A stretch of 64,000 bases of DNA from Oscarella lobularis (taxonomy: Eukaryota > Porifera > Homoscleromorpha > Homosclerophorida > Oscarellidae), in assembly GCF_947507565.1 (NCBI RefSeq), contig NC_089178.1, forward strand, positions 1,736,001-1,800,000, read 5' to 3'. A program made the translations under genes and the position numbers. The notes beneath the pieces were generated by a model. It made no database searches, was not told where the DNA came from, and saw only the letters and a list, made by a program, of their open reading frames with translations. Every line of letters starts with the position of its first letter. The stretch's first letter is position 1. Positions 26,822 through 39,700 of this stretch are shown here, piece by piece.

Positions 26822-29800
26822 ATGTCGCGACTGAAGTAAGTCGAAGATAAGAGACGCTGGATGCGTCGCTGCAACGTCGTCTCGCATTACAGACCGAATC
26901 CCGAACGAATTTTCGAGTGTTTCGCCGAAGTCAGAGCGCCATCGATTGAAAACGGTACGTCGCGCAGGACAGACATCCGACGCGTTTCGAGTTTCCGAAT
27001 CGCACACTACTGAGGAATAGAAATGCGGCGATAATTGATCAATTAGTACTGTCATCTCTTGAGTAGTTATGCAGAGGCTTTAGGGGTTCGAATCTTTATT
27101 AGTGGACCGTTTACTGTTTGTAGAGGGTTCAGGAATGCAGACCTATTAGGAAATTGCTTCTTTTTATTCACAGGGTCTTCTATTGAACCTCACATTATCA
27201 AAGTTATACCGGATTCTTATGAAGAGGTTGGCCAGTTATATTGTAGCTGATGCGATAGGACAATCTTTAATTAATTAATTAATTAATTAATAGGATAGTC
27301 TAAAAGCGCTGCCCAAATTTTGCTTTCCGTGTGAGCCTGAACACGCCAAGCCAACGTAAGCGTAGCTCTGTTTTCATTTCTGTTTCACGTCCTTTTTGAT
27401 CTTAGTCCTGATGCTCAGAAATTCACGTTCGTCTTGACTGACATCGAAGGAAAGCTTCAGTTCGGATACTGTCGAATGAAGCCAGACTACAGCGTGTGTC
27501 TATGTTTTTTGAGGTAAAATTGTTCACTTTTCGCGACGCAACTTTCCTATTGCAAGTGCTCAGCTATCTTCCTTGGACCGAGCTCTATTATGGTCTGCTT
27601 GACAAGATAGGCAGCTTCAGAAATTCTGGCCAGGCTAGTATATCTTCTAATTTGCGAGATGCAATAGTTATTGAACTGTTTAGGATCACATGGAGGATCC
27701 GTTGCTACATGCCGTTTTTGAGAGGCACTTACCGAGTCCGGGAGAAGTCCTCTACATTGTCCCAAAGGGAGTTGTAAGCGGCCAGGTATGGGAAGAAGAG
27801 ATTCTTTTTAACTTTGTCTAATGTATCTGTTATTATTTTAGACTTACCAAGTCTTGTGTCCTGACACGAGAAAACTTCCCTCAATTCCAGAAAATGCAAG
27901 TCAATATCATGCAAAGACCACTTGTCTAAGTTAGGTATTTGATTAGTGGAATCTCACTGAGTACTATTCCAGTGTCAGTGCCCACAACATTCTCGTTATA
28001 TTTGCCAGGTTAGCCAATTACCTACCTACTGAAGGAATCTCTTTCATGATCTTTTTTTTGTAGCATGCTCTTTGAGAGACGAATTCTAATAACGTCTCAA
28101 CGTCTCAGCTTGGTCAGAGAGACGAGAAACGGCGAATTTGAAGTCCATTTTTCTGTCTTTTTCTCAGATTACTGCCTGCACGCAAGGAGCATGTCTCTTA
28201 CTCTATCCTCTTCACTGGTAAGGTAGAAAAGCAAGCACTTGAGCTCTTTTCCATGTAGTTTAATCAATAGGCAGCACATATACATACCCATTATGCCTTC
28301 TCATCTCAAGGACTACTGCTGGTCTGCGGAGTAGGTGATACCATTTTGTTTCTATTTATCTGCTCACTAGCGCTCCAATGCCATTTCTAATTGGCATTCA
28401 CTCGTCACTGATGGAGCGCGTGAGAAAGATGCCTCTAGACGATATCGTCATCCTCGACGTTGACGCAAATACGGTTGAGAAACCGGAACATTTTGATGAC
28501 GTCGAGCAACTACCGCCTCGCGTGGTAAGACGAGATGAGGTCACTTTCCTTCGACATTTCTTTTTTGAGTGACTCGCACAGAGGAAGGGAATTCGTGAAA
28601 TAAAACTAGGCTTACATTATTTTTTCTAAGGTTACGTCACTCAAGCATGTTCTGAAGAAACACACATCCGGTGTAGATGATCTCATTCCGAAGGCCTTTC
28701 TGGTTGCTTTCGGATCAATGATTGGAAACTACAGGGATTTTTTTCAGCGAAAAGAGAAGGACGTGAGAGAGGGATGCTCTTTTAGTGTTGCATAATAACC
28801 ATTAGTGTTTCTAGGGGAAAGTTAAAATTGTTTTTGATGAAGACGGGTGAGACTGTGGCCTTTAGCCTAAAAGAAATAATTCATTCCCAATTGGATAGAT
28901 TTATCGAGAGTCAGGATAGACGTTCGAAGCCGTTTATTGAACAGCTCATGCACTTTCAGCACTTTCAGCAGTTCGTCTCTGAACGTTTAGCTGTGCTCAA
29001 CGAAGGCCAAGGAATAACGGATCTATTCGAAAGAGCGCCGAGAAACAGTAATATATACTTGGCTAACATGGTGTGGGACTTGTGTGTACATTTCTATTCT
29101 TTTTAGTTGCTAAGAAGACCGCTGCAACGCGTCTAAAAGCAGTGAAACATCATACCAAAGTGAGATCTCGGAGGCGCTTGGCAATCTTTTCTTGAGTGGC
29201 TTGCGTTTTTCTGTACTCAGAAAAAAGTCAAGGCCGTCTTGCCTGGAGTAAAAAACCTAATGCGCCAGGTAGCTTTTATCAGTACAAATCATCATCCCCC
29301 GATTCTCGCCTGAATTGCGTTTGCTTGAAGGCAAAGAAAAAAGCAAAAAGTGGAATTAAAGTCATTCGAAAACTGGCAGAAGCAGCCGATGCACACGAAA
29401 AAATTGAGGTACACGAAAAAAAATCGTGGATTAGAGAAAAGAGAGAGTCCTATACGATTTACGTAGGGGGAAAGTGAAAGCGATAGCGACACGAGCGTAG
29501 ACGGAAAACGAGCCAGTTCACCCAGCAAACATGATGTCCTTACTACCACCGACCGATCGATATCGTCTTCGTCCCTCGTAAGTCGTACGTTAAATCAGCA
29601 TCATTCACTAAGCGAAATTCCTATAGAAACGAGCACCTCCGCCGTTACCGGCGCCCTACGCCGTCTATAGAGAGCTCAAGGACAGCAGCGAAGGTCGTCG
29701 GCCTAGATCAAGACCGGTACCATCGACGCCGTCGAGACGAAGTGCAGTGGACCTGCTCGAGGATCTCGAAGAATCAGAACTGGCGAAGACGAGGAGAGAC

Positions 29801-30403
29801 GAGTCCCTTATATCGTTTTCTCCCGAAGCGTCGCCGGAGGCAGCGAAGAGACCCCTCTCGGTGATGAGTCCTCTCATCGACACGGGAAAGGCGCACATCG
29901 ATTTTCTCGAGTCTCTGATGGAAACGCTTCCGGACGTGTGTCTTGAATCGGATTCCGACGATTCGGAGCTGGTCAGCACGGCGAGTTCGAATTCGGAGGA
30001 TTACGTGCCCGATTTCAAGCCGGATCTTCCGCCGAGACCGGCCGACATTCTAGCAATGACGCCAGAGAAAAGCACTGCTGCCCCCGTCCCTGCCTCTTCT
30101 GAAGCCGTTGATTCAACGGCGAATACGCTCCTCGGTTTATCGCTAGCACTTTCACGTGAACAGTCCGATAATAGTGCAATTGTCAATCCTTTCGCGAGTA
30201 GTTTGGATTCCGCGGCGTTCACGCAGCCGCTGTTTAATCCGACGCCAGGAAATCTTATGGATACTGAGACGCCTACTGGTGGCAGTGCTTCCTCTCCGTT
30301 TGGTGCTCAGGCTTCGCTGTTTTCTGATGCTGACGGCAATGTAGGGAAGAGCACTGATTTGCTATCCAGTAGCTTAGATATGTTTGATCCTCTCAAACAA
30401 TAG
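26822..30403 (+). CDS. DENND1: DENN domain protein 1 (connecdenn), Rab35 GEF
   Basis: Animal DENND1 proteins activate Rab35 on clathrin-coated vesicles and early endosomes. A short first exon (MSRLK) joins to [16 protein letters not shown], the start of the uDENN lobe. [19 protein letters not shown], the exon set around SAHNILV and FERRILI, and [20 protein letters not shown] cover the cDENN lobe. [33 protein letters not shown] and [17 protein letters not shown] cover the dDENN lobe. The disordered tail has proline motifs ([12 protein letters not shown]), an acidic Leu motif ([11 protein letters not shown]), one NPF (IVNPFASS) and a C-terminal FDPLKQ. These tail motifs resemble the clathrin- and AP-2-binding peptides of vertebrate connecdenns; that function is inferred. 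The last exon (about 29620-30403) is large and uninterrupted. Which of DENND1A, B or C it corresponds to cannot be said. Confidence 0.85.
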
Positions 30404-30662
30404 AAGTATTTTGTAGACAGCGGCATGAATTCACTCCTTCATCATTATATTTTGGCTTGTTTATTGCGAGAAGCTGCACTAAATTGTAGGAATGTATCTC
30501 GACTTCCAAGCTTATTCTTAATCAGCAAGAATGTTTTATCTCAGCGACGGTGACCAGAGAGCAGAATCGCATAAAGAGGTCGTCTGACTGAAATCGCTAT
30601 TGAAATTTACTTTAGACGTTTTAAATCATTTACAGTTTTAAATCATTTACAGTGGATTCTCT

Positions 30663-31676
30663 CTACAAAAACGAACCTCCCTGACCTGTCGAGAAGCGAT
30701 TGGAAAGTCCGCGTGCTTCTTGAACCGCTTTACTACGATCAACGGATTTTAATTGTCTTATTTCCAGATCGCGTTCCCTATCAAACGGTTTTCTCTCCGC
30801 TGGCTTTTCTTTATCTGACATCTGGAAGAAAAGTAAGCTTTTAGTGAAGAGGCATACATACATATGTATAAGAATCTTCACTTTAGCTTTCTTGCTTTTG
30901 TCCTGATGCATCTCAAGCAGAGATTCATGCCTGTGCTGCTTCTATATAGAAAACAATTTAGTGCAATGCGTTATTAGCGACTTCACTGTACATTGAAGTG
31001 TTCTATCCTTTGTCTCATCTCAGCATCCCGCTTCGTCGCTTTCTCTGCACCGACCACATCTTTCAAAAAGTCAGTCGACTTACTATCCTGACAAGAGAAT
31101 GCAAAAACGTCCCAACTTCATTGCAACAATAAAAACCTAACCTTCTCTTTGTCAGCTTTCTGATTAGGTGTTTCCGTCCACGCAGATCTATCTCCATCCC
31201 CATCGTAGTGCTTTCTGAATTTTCTCGCCTTGACATCTGTAAGAAGGCTTCAGCGCAGCGCCTTGGTCATCTAACTCTATTCACCTAACACATTTCTATT
31301 CATTGTGGGAGGCAATTCTATCATCCACTGCTCCCTTTCCACCTGAACTGGGCCAGTCTCACTTGTTCCGCTCAGTTTCTCTTTCATTCGTTTCGCACGG
31401 GCTTCGATGTCAGCAGCCTAAAGACTCGAAATAATTAAAATCTGACGTTACTCCTAGTAGACCTGCACTTACAGCTGATTTCTTGCTGTCTTCCTTTCCT
31501 TCAGCCGGAGGCAATGGGCCAATCAGAATGTCGTCTTCAGACTCCCCTGACGAAACGGGGGAACGTTTTCCACTTCCGGCTTCCCGATCGGTTGGTTCAC
31601 AAGCCTGCGTCGATTCAACCCATCCGGGTGGCAAAGAGGGTCCAAAGAGATCAGATTCGTGCTCTTTTTCGGTCAT
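30663..31676 (-). CDS. GPALPP1: GPALPP motifs-containing protein
   Basis: The start MTEKEHESDLFGPSLPPGW and ILIGPLPP give two GPxLPP-type motifs, fewer than in the human protein. The downstream blocks are clearer: AADIEARAKRMKEKLSG, REQWMIELPPTMNRNVLG, GDRSAWTETPNQK, RHESLLEMHQDKSKK, and KPFDRERDLEIRQLKSVDRS, ending LSNRFSTGQGGSFL. These align in order with human GPALPP1, a nuclear protein of poorly known function whose C-terminal block is the conserved DUF. Five exons with short introns. It is convergent with DENND1 and divergent from EHBP1 (101 bp between starts). Confidence 0.87.
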
Positions 31677-31777
31677 TTTTGCTACACAAAGCCAATTAGC
31701 GTGCGTTAGACGACAATGATGCACTAATGAGGTGTAGTGCCGCTTCTCTGTAGCCAAAACTACTTCTCCACTCGGCA

Positions 31778-34700
31778 ATGAGCTCCGTTTGGAAGCGAAT
31801 ACAGCGCGTTGGAAAGCGAGCGTCGAAGTTTCAGTTCCAAGTGACGTACCAGTGCCTCACTTTGGAACTCGCCTCGACCAAATGGTGAGATAACGACACG
31901 AAATGGCGCCAGACAGTATGGTCTGTGTCTCAGGGTTCCGGATAAGCTTCGCGTGACGTGGTCAAGAGGACGTCGAAACTACAAATCAAAGGTAACGCAT
32001 GCAGAGACGTGAGCCAATCCAAAGCCAAGTGGTTCGCCAACTTATTAGGCAAATATTGCCTAATCGTCTTTTTTCTTTTTTTTTCTTATCTTTACCTTAA
32101 TGCCCCTACTCTCAGTTTCTAGATTGGCAGCCGGGTTTCAAAAAGCCTACGATTGGCACTATCATTTGGGCGGAGCCGGAATCGGTCGAGGCTACGGTGA
32201 CTTTGTATAAGGTACGCTACTGTAGCAATCCTTTTCGGCTCTTTATGTGAAGAAATGTCTGCTCTAGGATCCTAGACGAGCCGACTTTGAAACAAAGGAG
32301 TGGACTTTTCAAATTGAAGCTGTATGTGTTAGCAAGTTTTTACATACGTACGTACAGTTGATGTTCTTTAGATTGAAAAGGGTGGACGTCACAAGATATT
32401 GGCTTCAGCTCCCATTAACATGGTTGAATTTGCGAGCGCTCTTCCGACAAAGACCGTCCATAAGCTCACACTGAAAAGACAATCGACCAAAGTTAAGACA
32501 TGTTCACTCGAATTCACAATGGGCTGCAATTTTCTCAAAGAAGGAAAAGCGACGTAGGAAACTAACCGTCATTTATATCTCCAGTGTTCTATGGTCTTTT
32601 CGTAGGGACGACGATATGCAGAGCTATGCAAGCCAGCTCAGTTTAGCGGATCTTGGTCGAATGGACGACTTTGACGATGACGAAAAGTCTGAATTCGAGG
32701 ACGACAGCAATGAAAGCGATGGATTATCGTCTGCAGCTGTAACTATTGACGTCGACAAAAAACCATCATTGGCCGAACTGACTAAAACAAAGAGGTATCT
32801 CTATTCTGGGCTGTTTTTTTGCTAAAACATCTGTGCATATTTGCTTAGAGTGGAGAGGGATGCAAACGTGGAAAAGAAACCGGAGCCTACTGTGAATTTA
32901 AAGCCTTTGGTCAGTTGACCCACTTTTGTCTTCATTTCTAATAGGCGTTTGACAGATTGCTCCTACTCTTGTTTTTCCTAAAGCCGACGATATGCTTGGT
33001 ATGATGAATAATAGCGTCTGCTGGTCTGACGTTCGCGTGTGTTCTTTCTAGATTGGTGTAAATCGTGCACGGAGGGATATAGAGGGGTAAAGATTACGAA
33101 CATGACGACGTCGTGGAGAAATGGTTTGGCGTTTTGCGCCCTGATACACCGTTTTCATCCGGATTTAATGTACATAAAGAAAATAACTAATGGGATGAGC
33201 TGCTTCTAATGGATAATTTATTTTAGAGATTATGGCTCTTTGTCGCCTCACGAGATTGCGAAAAATAACAAACTAGTTTGTCCAAGGGTTTAATCCCTAC
33301 CTTGGTTTTGTTTTATTGCTTTTCTTTTAGGCGTTTGATGTTGCTGAAACTTTGGGAATTCCTCGTCTCCTGGATCCTCGCGACATGGAAAAGCTTGATA
33401 TTCCGGACAGGTTGTCCGTAATGACGTATCTTTTTCAAATGAGAATGCACCTGGGACAATGTCCTCTTGAAAAATTGCCCGCTATGAGTACTGCAATGCA
33501 TCGGAAAGAAGAGGTGAGTGCGAATCTAATTCCAGGGTTCTGCCCACATGGGTTGGTATGGGTCGTCCCCAACCCTCACTCGCATATCGCCGACCCATAC
33601 CACTAAACGTTATGACGGCCCGTCGCTTGCAATAATTACTCAGAATAGAGAAAAGTCTATTCTATTGGATTTGATAGAGGGAAGGACCCAAGGTGGAAGA
33701 TCCGGTAGCTTTATTTGCCTTTGCTAAAGATAGCAAGTCTGAGTCGCCTGTTTCGGAAAAATCTATTGGAGAAAAAGAGAACGAAGTGGAACAAGAGAGA
33801 GAAGAGGAAGAGGACGAGGAGGACGAAGCAGTTGACGGGGCAAAGCAAGAAGACAGCGACGACGAGAACGCCGAATCAAGTGCAGAATTGCGACATCAGG
33901 ATCATAGTGTTTCTGACTTGAAACAGAAAGAAGAGTCTAAATCTCCAACAGTAGAAGAAAAATCTCTTAACGTGACTATATCCCAAACGCTTTTGATCAA
34001 CGAGGCTGCAGCTACTGGCTTGATTAATGAAGCTCCACCTGCGGATAGTCAAGCATTACCCAACTCTGTCTCATTCGAAGACGATTCTGCTGAGGCTGAC
34101 GCAAGTTCTTCTGCCGCCATCGCGGAAGGGAGTGATCGCGACAGTCCTTTGCTAACAGAAAAGCGTGCTAAACAGTCGACTGAGCTGCAGTCTCAGTCGA
34201 AGTCAGAGAAAAAAGCGGAAATTTCAACGCCTCCTCAGGTACGATGAGTTGGCTTCTTCAGCTTCTCAGATGCAACTGATGTTGTGGGCGCTTGTTTGTA
34301 GAAGCCCGCTAGGACGACGAGACGGCTTCCGCCCGTGCCAAAAGCAACTTTAACTACGGTATAGAATTTCATCTTGTCCCGTAATGGGGAGTAAGGTTAG
34401 GCGATTGATTTTAGGAAAATAGTTCCGCTGATACAGCAGAGAAAAGGATTCGAGAAAGATTAGAAAACAGAAAAAAAGAGACGCAAAAGTCAATTGATCA
34501 CAGTAAGTTTTCTTTGTAGTCAGAATCAATTTTGACTTGTGAATGAATTAAGATATTGAAGAACCTGACAAACGCGAAGAGGTACGAAATGACGAGAAGC
34601 CGGTAATACATTGACTTTCCTTTGTAATTTTCTTTTGCAAATAATCCTAGACGCAAGTTGTGTCGGCAGTGAAACTTGACGCTGAAACAGAACTTCGGCA

Positions 34701-36466
34701 AGCAGAGCCTCCTCCGAATTTGAAAGAAAAAGAGAAGGACGCCACGTCAGCTCAATCAGATCAACCTAAAAGAAGTAAAGGCGCCTTGTCTCAAGGCACT
34801 TCTGCAGAATTGAAAGAGAAAAAGAAGAGCAGCGGCAATAGCAGCGTTGCCAGATCTTCTGCGAGGTATCGGGCAAGTAGTTTAACTGGAATAAAAGAAG
34901 GGAGTACTAAGGAAAAAACAAAAGTATCTGGTATGTATAAAAAAGCTATCAGCTTGTTCTGGTAATAATATTTTTTCAGAATCATCTGCTGAAGTATCTC
35001 AACGGAAGATGTCTGCGGGGGCTGGCGTTGCTACTTCAAAGAATCGTGCGGGTTTGCGTCCGAAGGAGGGGGGAGTGCTGAGAGCGAGAGCGGCTGAAAT
35101 GGCAAAGAAGGCTGCTGCCACCAAAAGCGATGACGCGTCAAAGAATCCTGGTATCATAGTTTGGTAACGTTTTGCATTTGAATTATAGAACATTTTAGGC
35201 TCGACTAGAAAAAAGACAAGCCCTGCAAGTCAGGGAAACGTACGTTCTGCAAATGTAGGCAACGGGTTGTGCATTCCGCGCTGGTTCATGCTTTCTTTCT
35301 AACGTTACCAGACTGCACAATCAGGAAAGATCAAGGCTGTTTCCGCTGAAGAACCAAGTAGAAAAGTCTCATCAGAAGGCAAACAAGTACATCACACGCA
35401 CGGTTGAAATTCTGAGGTGTAGCTTAGTTCATTAGATGAGCACTAAGGAGGCGGAGAAGAAGGTGGAACAGAATCTACCAGCAGACTCCACAACAGAGAA
35501 CGTTCTTACTGTTACCGGCAAAGGTGAGAGTAACACAGGAGACGGCAACGGACAAGACAAATCAACTATTTCTGCAGTGAGTCGCCGAAGGGGCATTTAG
35601 TCTTCTTATCCTATCTGTATTTATTGTAGGAATCTCAAGAACTGGGTGGATGGCAAGTCAGTGTTCCTTCAAAACTTGACTGCATGACATGATAGAGCTG
35701 TTTTCTGACAGAAAGTACCTACTGACGGCGGAGCTCCTCTTCGTGACACGTCCGAGTACGTGAGATCAGAAATTGCGTTAATGGAAAGGCAACAGGCGGA
35801 GCTGGACGAGCGCGCCATGCGGATGGAGTCAGAACTGAGGAACTGCATGCAGTCGGGTACCACGAGAACAAAACGTTGGCTGACCACGTTTGCTTCTTCT
35901 AAATCCAATTATTAGGAGATGACGGAAAGCGAGAAGAGGAACTGATGCAGCAGTGGTTTGCTATAATCAATGAAAAGAATGGAATTCTTCGTCGACAGAA
36001 CGAGCTAAATCTTTTGTATTGTCAAGCTTAGGGCAATAGGTGACGCATTTTTTGAAGTTGTGCTCCCTTAGAGAGCAAGCCGAGGATTTAGAGAAGAGAC
36101 ACGAGCTGCTGAATCGCGAGCTCAGAAAACTGCTTGCAGTAGAAGGTATATTGTGCTGACTGTAGGCACCCATGTCAACGGTTATTGCAGATTGGCAGAA
36201 ATCACCTCAGGATAAGTACAGAGAAGAAATGCTTCTAAAGGAATTGTACCAGATTGTGCATCAGAGAGATGAAATTGTTCGCATTCAAGACAGTCAACAG
36301 CAAAGGTTTGTAAACTACTCTTAGTGCATGCTGATTGAAATGCTCTTTTGACGCGCGTAGAGCCGAAGAAGAAGATGCTACGGTAAAGGAAGCGCTATCA
36401 ACTTCAAGGCTCTTCAAAGGCAGCAAAGAGGCCGACAAGTCTAACGCACAGTGTGTAGTACAGTAA
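31778..36466 (+). CDS. EHBP1: EH domain-binding protein 1
   Basis: EHBP1 links EHD proteins, Rab8-family GTPases and actin in endocytic recycling. The N-terminal C2 starts [20 protein letters not shown], with [14 protein letters not shown]-like and TLYKDPR-type blocks following. A short acidic linker leads to a calponin-homology domain: [57 protein letters not shown] long Glu/Ser-rich disordered region (33690-35560) follows, then the bMERB coiled coil: [49 protein letters not shown]. The protein ends AQCVVQ, a CaaX-type prenylation motif like that of human EHBP1. No NPF motif is visible in the exons I can place, whereas vertebrate EHBP1 has several between C2 and CH. More than 15 small exons. 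Confidence 0.87.
33534..33602. repeat. Small palindromic dispersed repeat in an EHBP1 intron
   Basis: AGGGTTCTGCCCACATGGG is followed by a perfect 12-bp inverted repeat (TGGTATGGGTCG ... CGACCCATACCA). Relatives lie at 795-839 (opposite orientation) and, more weakly, at 7192-7225 inside a KMO intron. Confidence 0.6.
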
Positions 36467-36594
36467 GATTCTGCGGCGGCAAGGCGTTTTTTTGTTTCTG
36501 AGAGTACCCTTGTTATGCTGAAGCTTTTGTATGTATACAGTAGTGTATAGACTTTTTGTAGAAAGCTCAAAGATTTACACTACCTAGCACCAGG

Positions 36595-36660
36595 TATTTT
36601 TGGAAGCGTGATGCGGTTTTTTTGGAAGCGTGATGCGGTTTTTTTGGAAGTGCGATGCTC
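36595..36660. repeat. Triplicated 23-24 bp repeat
   Basis: TTTTTTGGAAGCGTGATGCGG occurs twice and a diverged third copy ends in GTGCGATGCTC. It lies between the end of EHBP1 and the start of the RalGDS-like gene. Confidence 0.85.
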
Positions 36661-36782
36661 AGTTACGAAGTAGCACGTGAGCGATGTGGTACGCACGTTA
36701 GCGTCGAAGGAACAAACGCGGCGACGTCTGTGAGCACAATCGCTTACTGGCAGAACGTTCGTTTTTGCCAGAACACTACAGT

Positions 36783-39700
36783 ATGGCGTCCCCTGTGACG
36801 TCTCCTTCGGATTCACAGGTAAAGTGACTCGATTCGTCCTCTAATCGACGAGGAACTTCGGGCGCGGTTGCAGGCATGGGGCGAAGAGAGCGAATCGGAC
36901 GCTCTCTACACGATATCGCTTAAACGCGTACGCTACTATTCGGATCGAAAGGCAGACGAAGTAGAACCGGTCGCTCGCTTACAATGGGAAACGTGCAAGA
37001 TTCGCACACTCAAAGCCGGAACGCTCGATCGGCTTGTCGCGAATCTTGCACCGGCTGATCAGGACGTCGATCCGAGCTATATGCAGACATTTCTGTGCAC
37101 GTTTCGCGCTTTCACGGACGCGGGAACCGTCTTAGGGAAGCTCATCGAAAGGTATACTTGGGCGTGGTTAGGGCGTGACGTCAACAACCTCGGTGAGTGA
37201 CGACGCCTCCGATTGATGTGTTAGGTTCAGGGCGTCGGCCGCCGGCGATGAAAGCAGCGACGTTAAAGAGCAAATAAAAAAGTGAGTTAGGCATATTTTA
37301 TTGCTAAACACAGCGTCTTTAATTATGTATTGATTTTCTGGAACAAGTCTTTTCGCTCCTTGAATTTAATTAAACGCGTGCGTGTCTCTAGAAACGTTGT
37401 GTCGGTCCTAAAAGTCTGGGTTGAGGTCTACCCGGATGATTTCACTCAACCGACCGACATGCTCCTTAGGAGTCTGGGTCGTTTCGTCGACTCAACAAAA
37501 GGCATCAAAATCAAACTCGACAAACTAAAAAGCCATTATCGTGCAAAGACGGCAGCAACGTCAAAATCGCCCGCCGCGAAAAGAAGTACCGTCTTTCAGA
37601 CTCATATTGGCACGCGACATGTTTGAGTTTCTTCACGTAGGTTCTTACCTTGAATTTGGAAACTGTCTAATGAAACTATTACCTAAAATTATTGCCGAGC
37701 AATTAACCATATTAGATTGTGTAAGTAAAAGTTGTCTCCGACCTTAGACCTAGCTAACTTGTACGTCCCGTAGGAATTATTCTGTGCTGTCATTCCTTAC
37801 CACTGCATGGGCTGCTTTTGGGGCAAGAGAAACAAAGCCGATCTTGCTTCAACTGTCTATCGTACAGTGGATCACTTCAATCACATTACCATGCTCGTTT
37901 CGACGAGTATACTTTTGGCAAGGGCGGCAGATCGAGGCCAGTCGGCTGTCAAGGAAGAAGCGCTGGCTCGAGCGAAAGTAGCAGAAAAGTGGATTGAGAT
38001 TGGCTCGGTAAAACCGGCTAGTCCATTTTTAATCTTTAATATTCTGGTATAGGAATGTCGTAAATTGAAGAACTTCTCGTCTTTGAAAGCGATTCTGTCT
38101 GGACTTCAATGTTCGGCCATATACCGGCTCAAGAAAACGTGGAGTTGCATAGCAAGGTCTTTTGAAAAAGACGACTTGTTGTACTCAAACAAGATAACAT
38201 AATTGGTTTTTTACTTAGGGAATCCAAAGACGTTTACGACGAATTGTCGAGGTTGTTTTCGCAGGATAAAAATCAAGAAAAGACCAGAGAACTGCTGATG
38301 AAGGTGAATTGAAGAATAGAGACCAATTCCGTCTAATCTTTCTCCGGTACGCGTGCTTATTTAGGAGGGTACAGCAAAGTACGGCCAAGATTCAAAATTA
38401 ACGAGAAAACGTCGAAAGAGTCGCGTACGAGTCCGAGAAATTGATTTGCTTTTGATGCGACTCCTCATTCGTTCTTTGCTTAGGACCCCGGCGTGATTCA
38501 AGGCGTTGTTCCCTACTTGGGAACGTTTCTCACTGATCTCATGATGGTCGATACTGCGCATCCGAGTCGTTTGGAGGTAAGTTACTTGATCTATCTACCT
38601 TAAGAGACAGCCGAGTTTTTTGACCTACTTAGGATGGCCTCATAAATTTTGAAAAGAGAAGAAAGGTGCTTTTTATTTATTTATTTATTTTACATACTTT
38701 CGTCTTGACGGCTGGGTTTGGATTCTAGGAGTTTGAGATTTTAGCTCAATTGTCTTTATTTCAAAAGTCTGCGTTGAATTATAAATTGAAAGCAGACAAA
38801 CACTTTCAAGAGACTTTGAAGAATGCCGAGAGGCTTAAAGAACACGAGTGGTATTATATGTGATGAGCAGCTTATCTCGAATTGACCGTTTACGCTTGTC
38901 TTTAGTTACAAACTTTCCTGCAAAGTCGAACCTGGACCAGAAGTAGACGTTACAGGTCCAAACAGGCCGTTGAGCATCTCTAAGAAAATAAAGTATTCTA
39001 TAGACGTCAGTTGCTTGTTATACCGCTTATACAGTATGATAGAAATTTTTTTGGTTCGAGAGGAGACCTGTCATCTGCAGGAGACGCAACTGGTGGATCT
39101 CCAGTCAAAGACACGACGGTATAGAGACCTAAGACGAGATCTAGAGAATACTCCGGGGGCCCCTAAAACTTTTGACCCATAATGCATACCCGCTGATAGC
39201 TCTCTACACGAGGTCGTTTTCTAGACTCTGGCCGTACCGAGTTCTTTTATGCAAATGAGCTCGTCATCGAACGATCTCTCTGGCGCGGGTAGCGGCGACA
39301 GCGAGCCGCGTCGGCATCGAAGGCGCACACCGTCGTTTTCCGAAGTCATGGCCAAAGATTCAGTAGCAATTAAAGTCGCTCTCAGCGACGACCAAGCCAT
39401 GTGCTGCGTCTATAAAAGCATTCTCGTATGATTCGATTTTACATGCTAGACTTCGGTTTGAGTACCGTCTCTGCAGCTAAGAAGAGATGCGACAACTGAA
39501 AAGGTGATTAGTCTTGCGTTGGAAAAACACGGACTATACGAAGCACCTAAGCAGTACAGGCTTATTCAAATAACAGAATCAAAAAGTTGGCACTTTTCAC
39601 GGCGGTTATGGTCGATAGATTTCTCAACGTTTTTTTCCTCTATAGAACCTAATGTCATACCTGAAAATGTGTCCGTTTTCTTTTTCATTGATACGACTTG

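Noticed and set aside
27070-27110. tRNA-like B box (GGGGTTCGAATC)
   Set aside because: No matching A box or cloverleaf; it lies in a DENND1 intron/exon region.
27267-27291. TTAATTAA-type run in a DENND1 intron (similar run near 43590)
   Set aside because: Simple repeats; no evidence of function.
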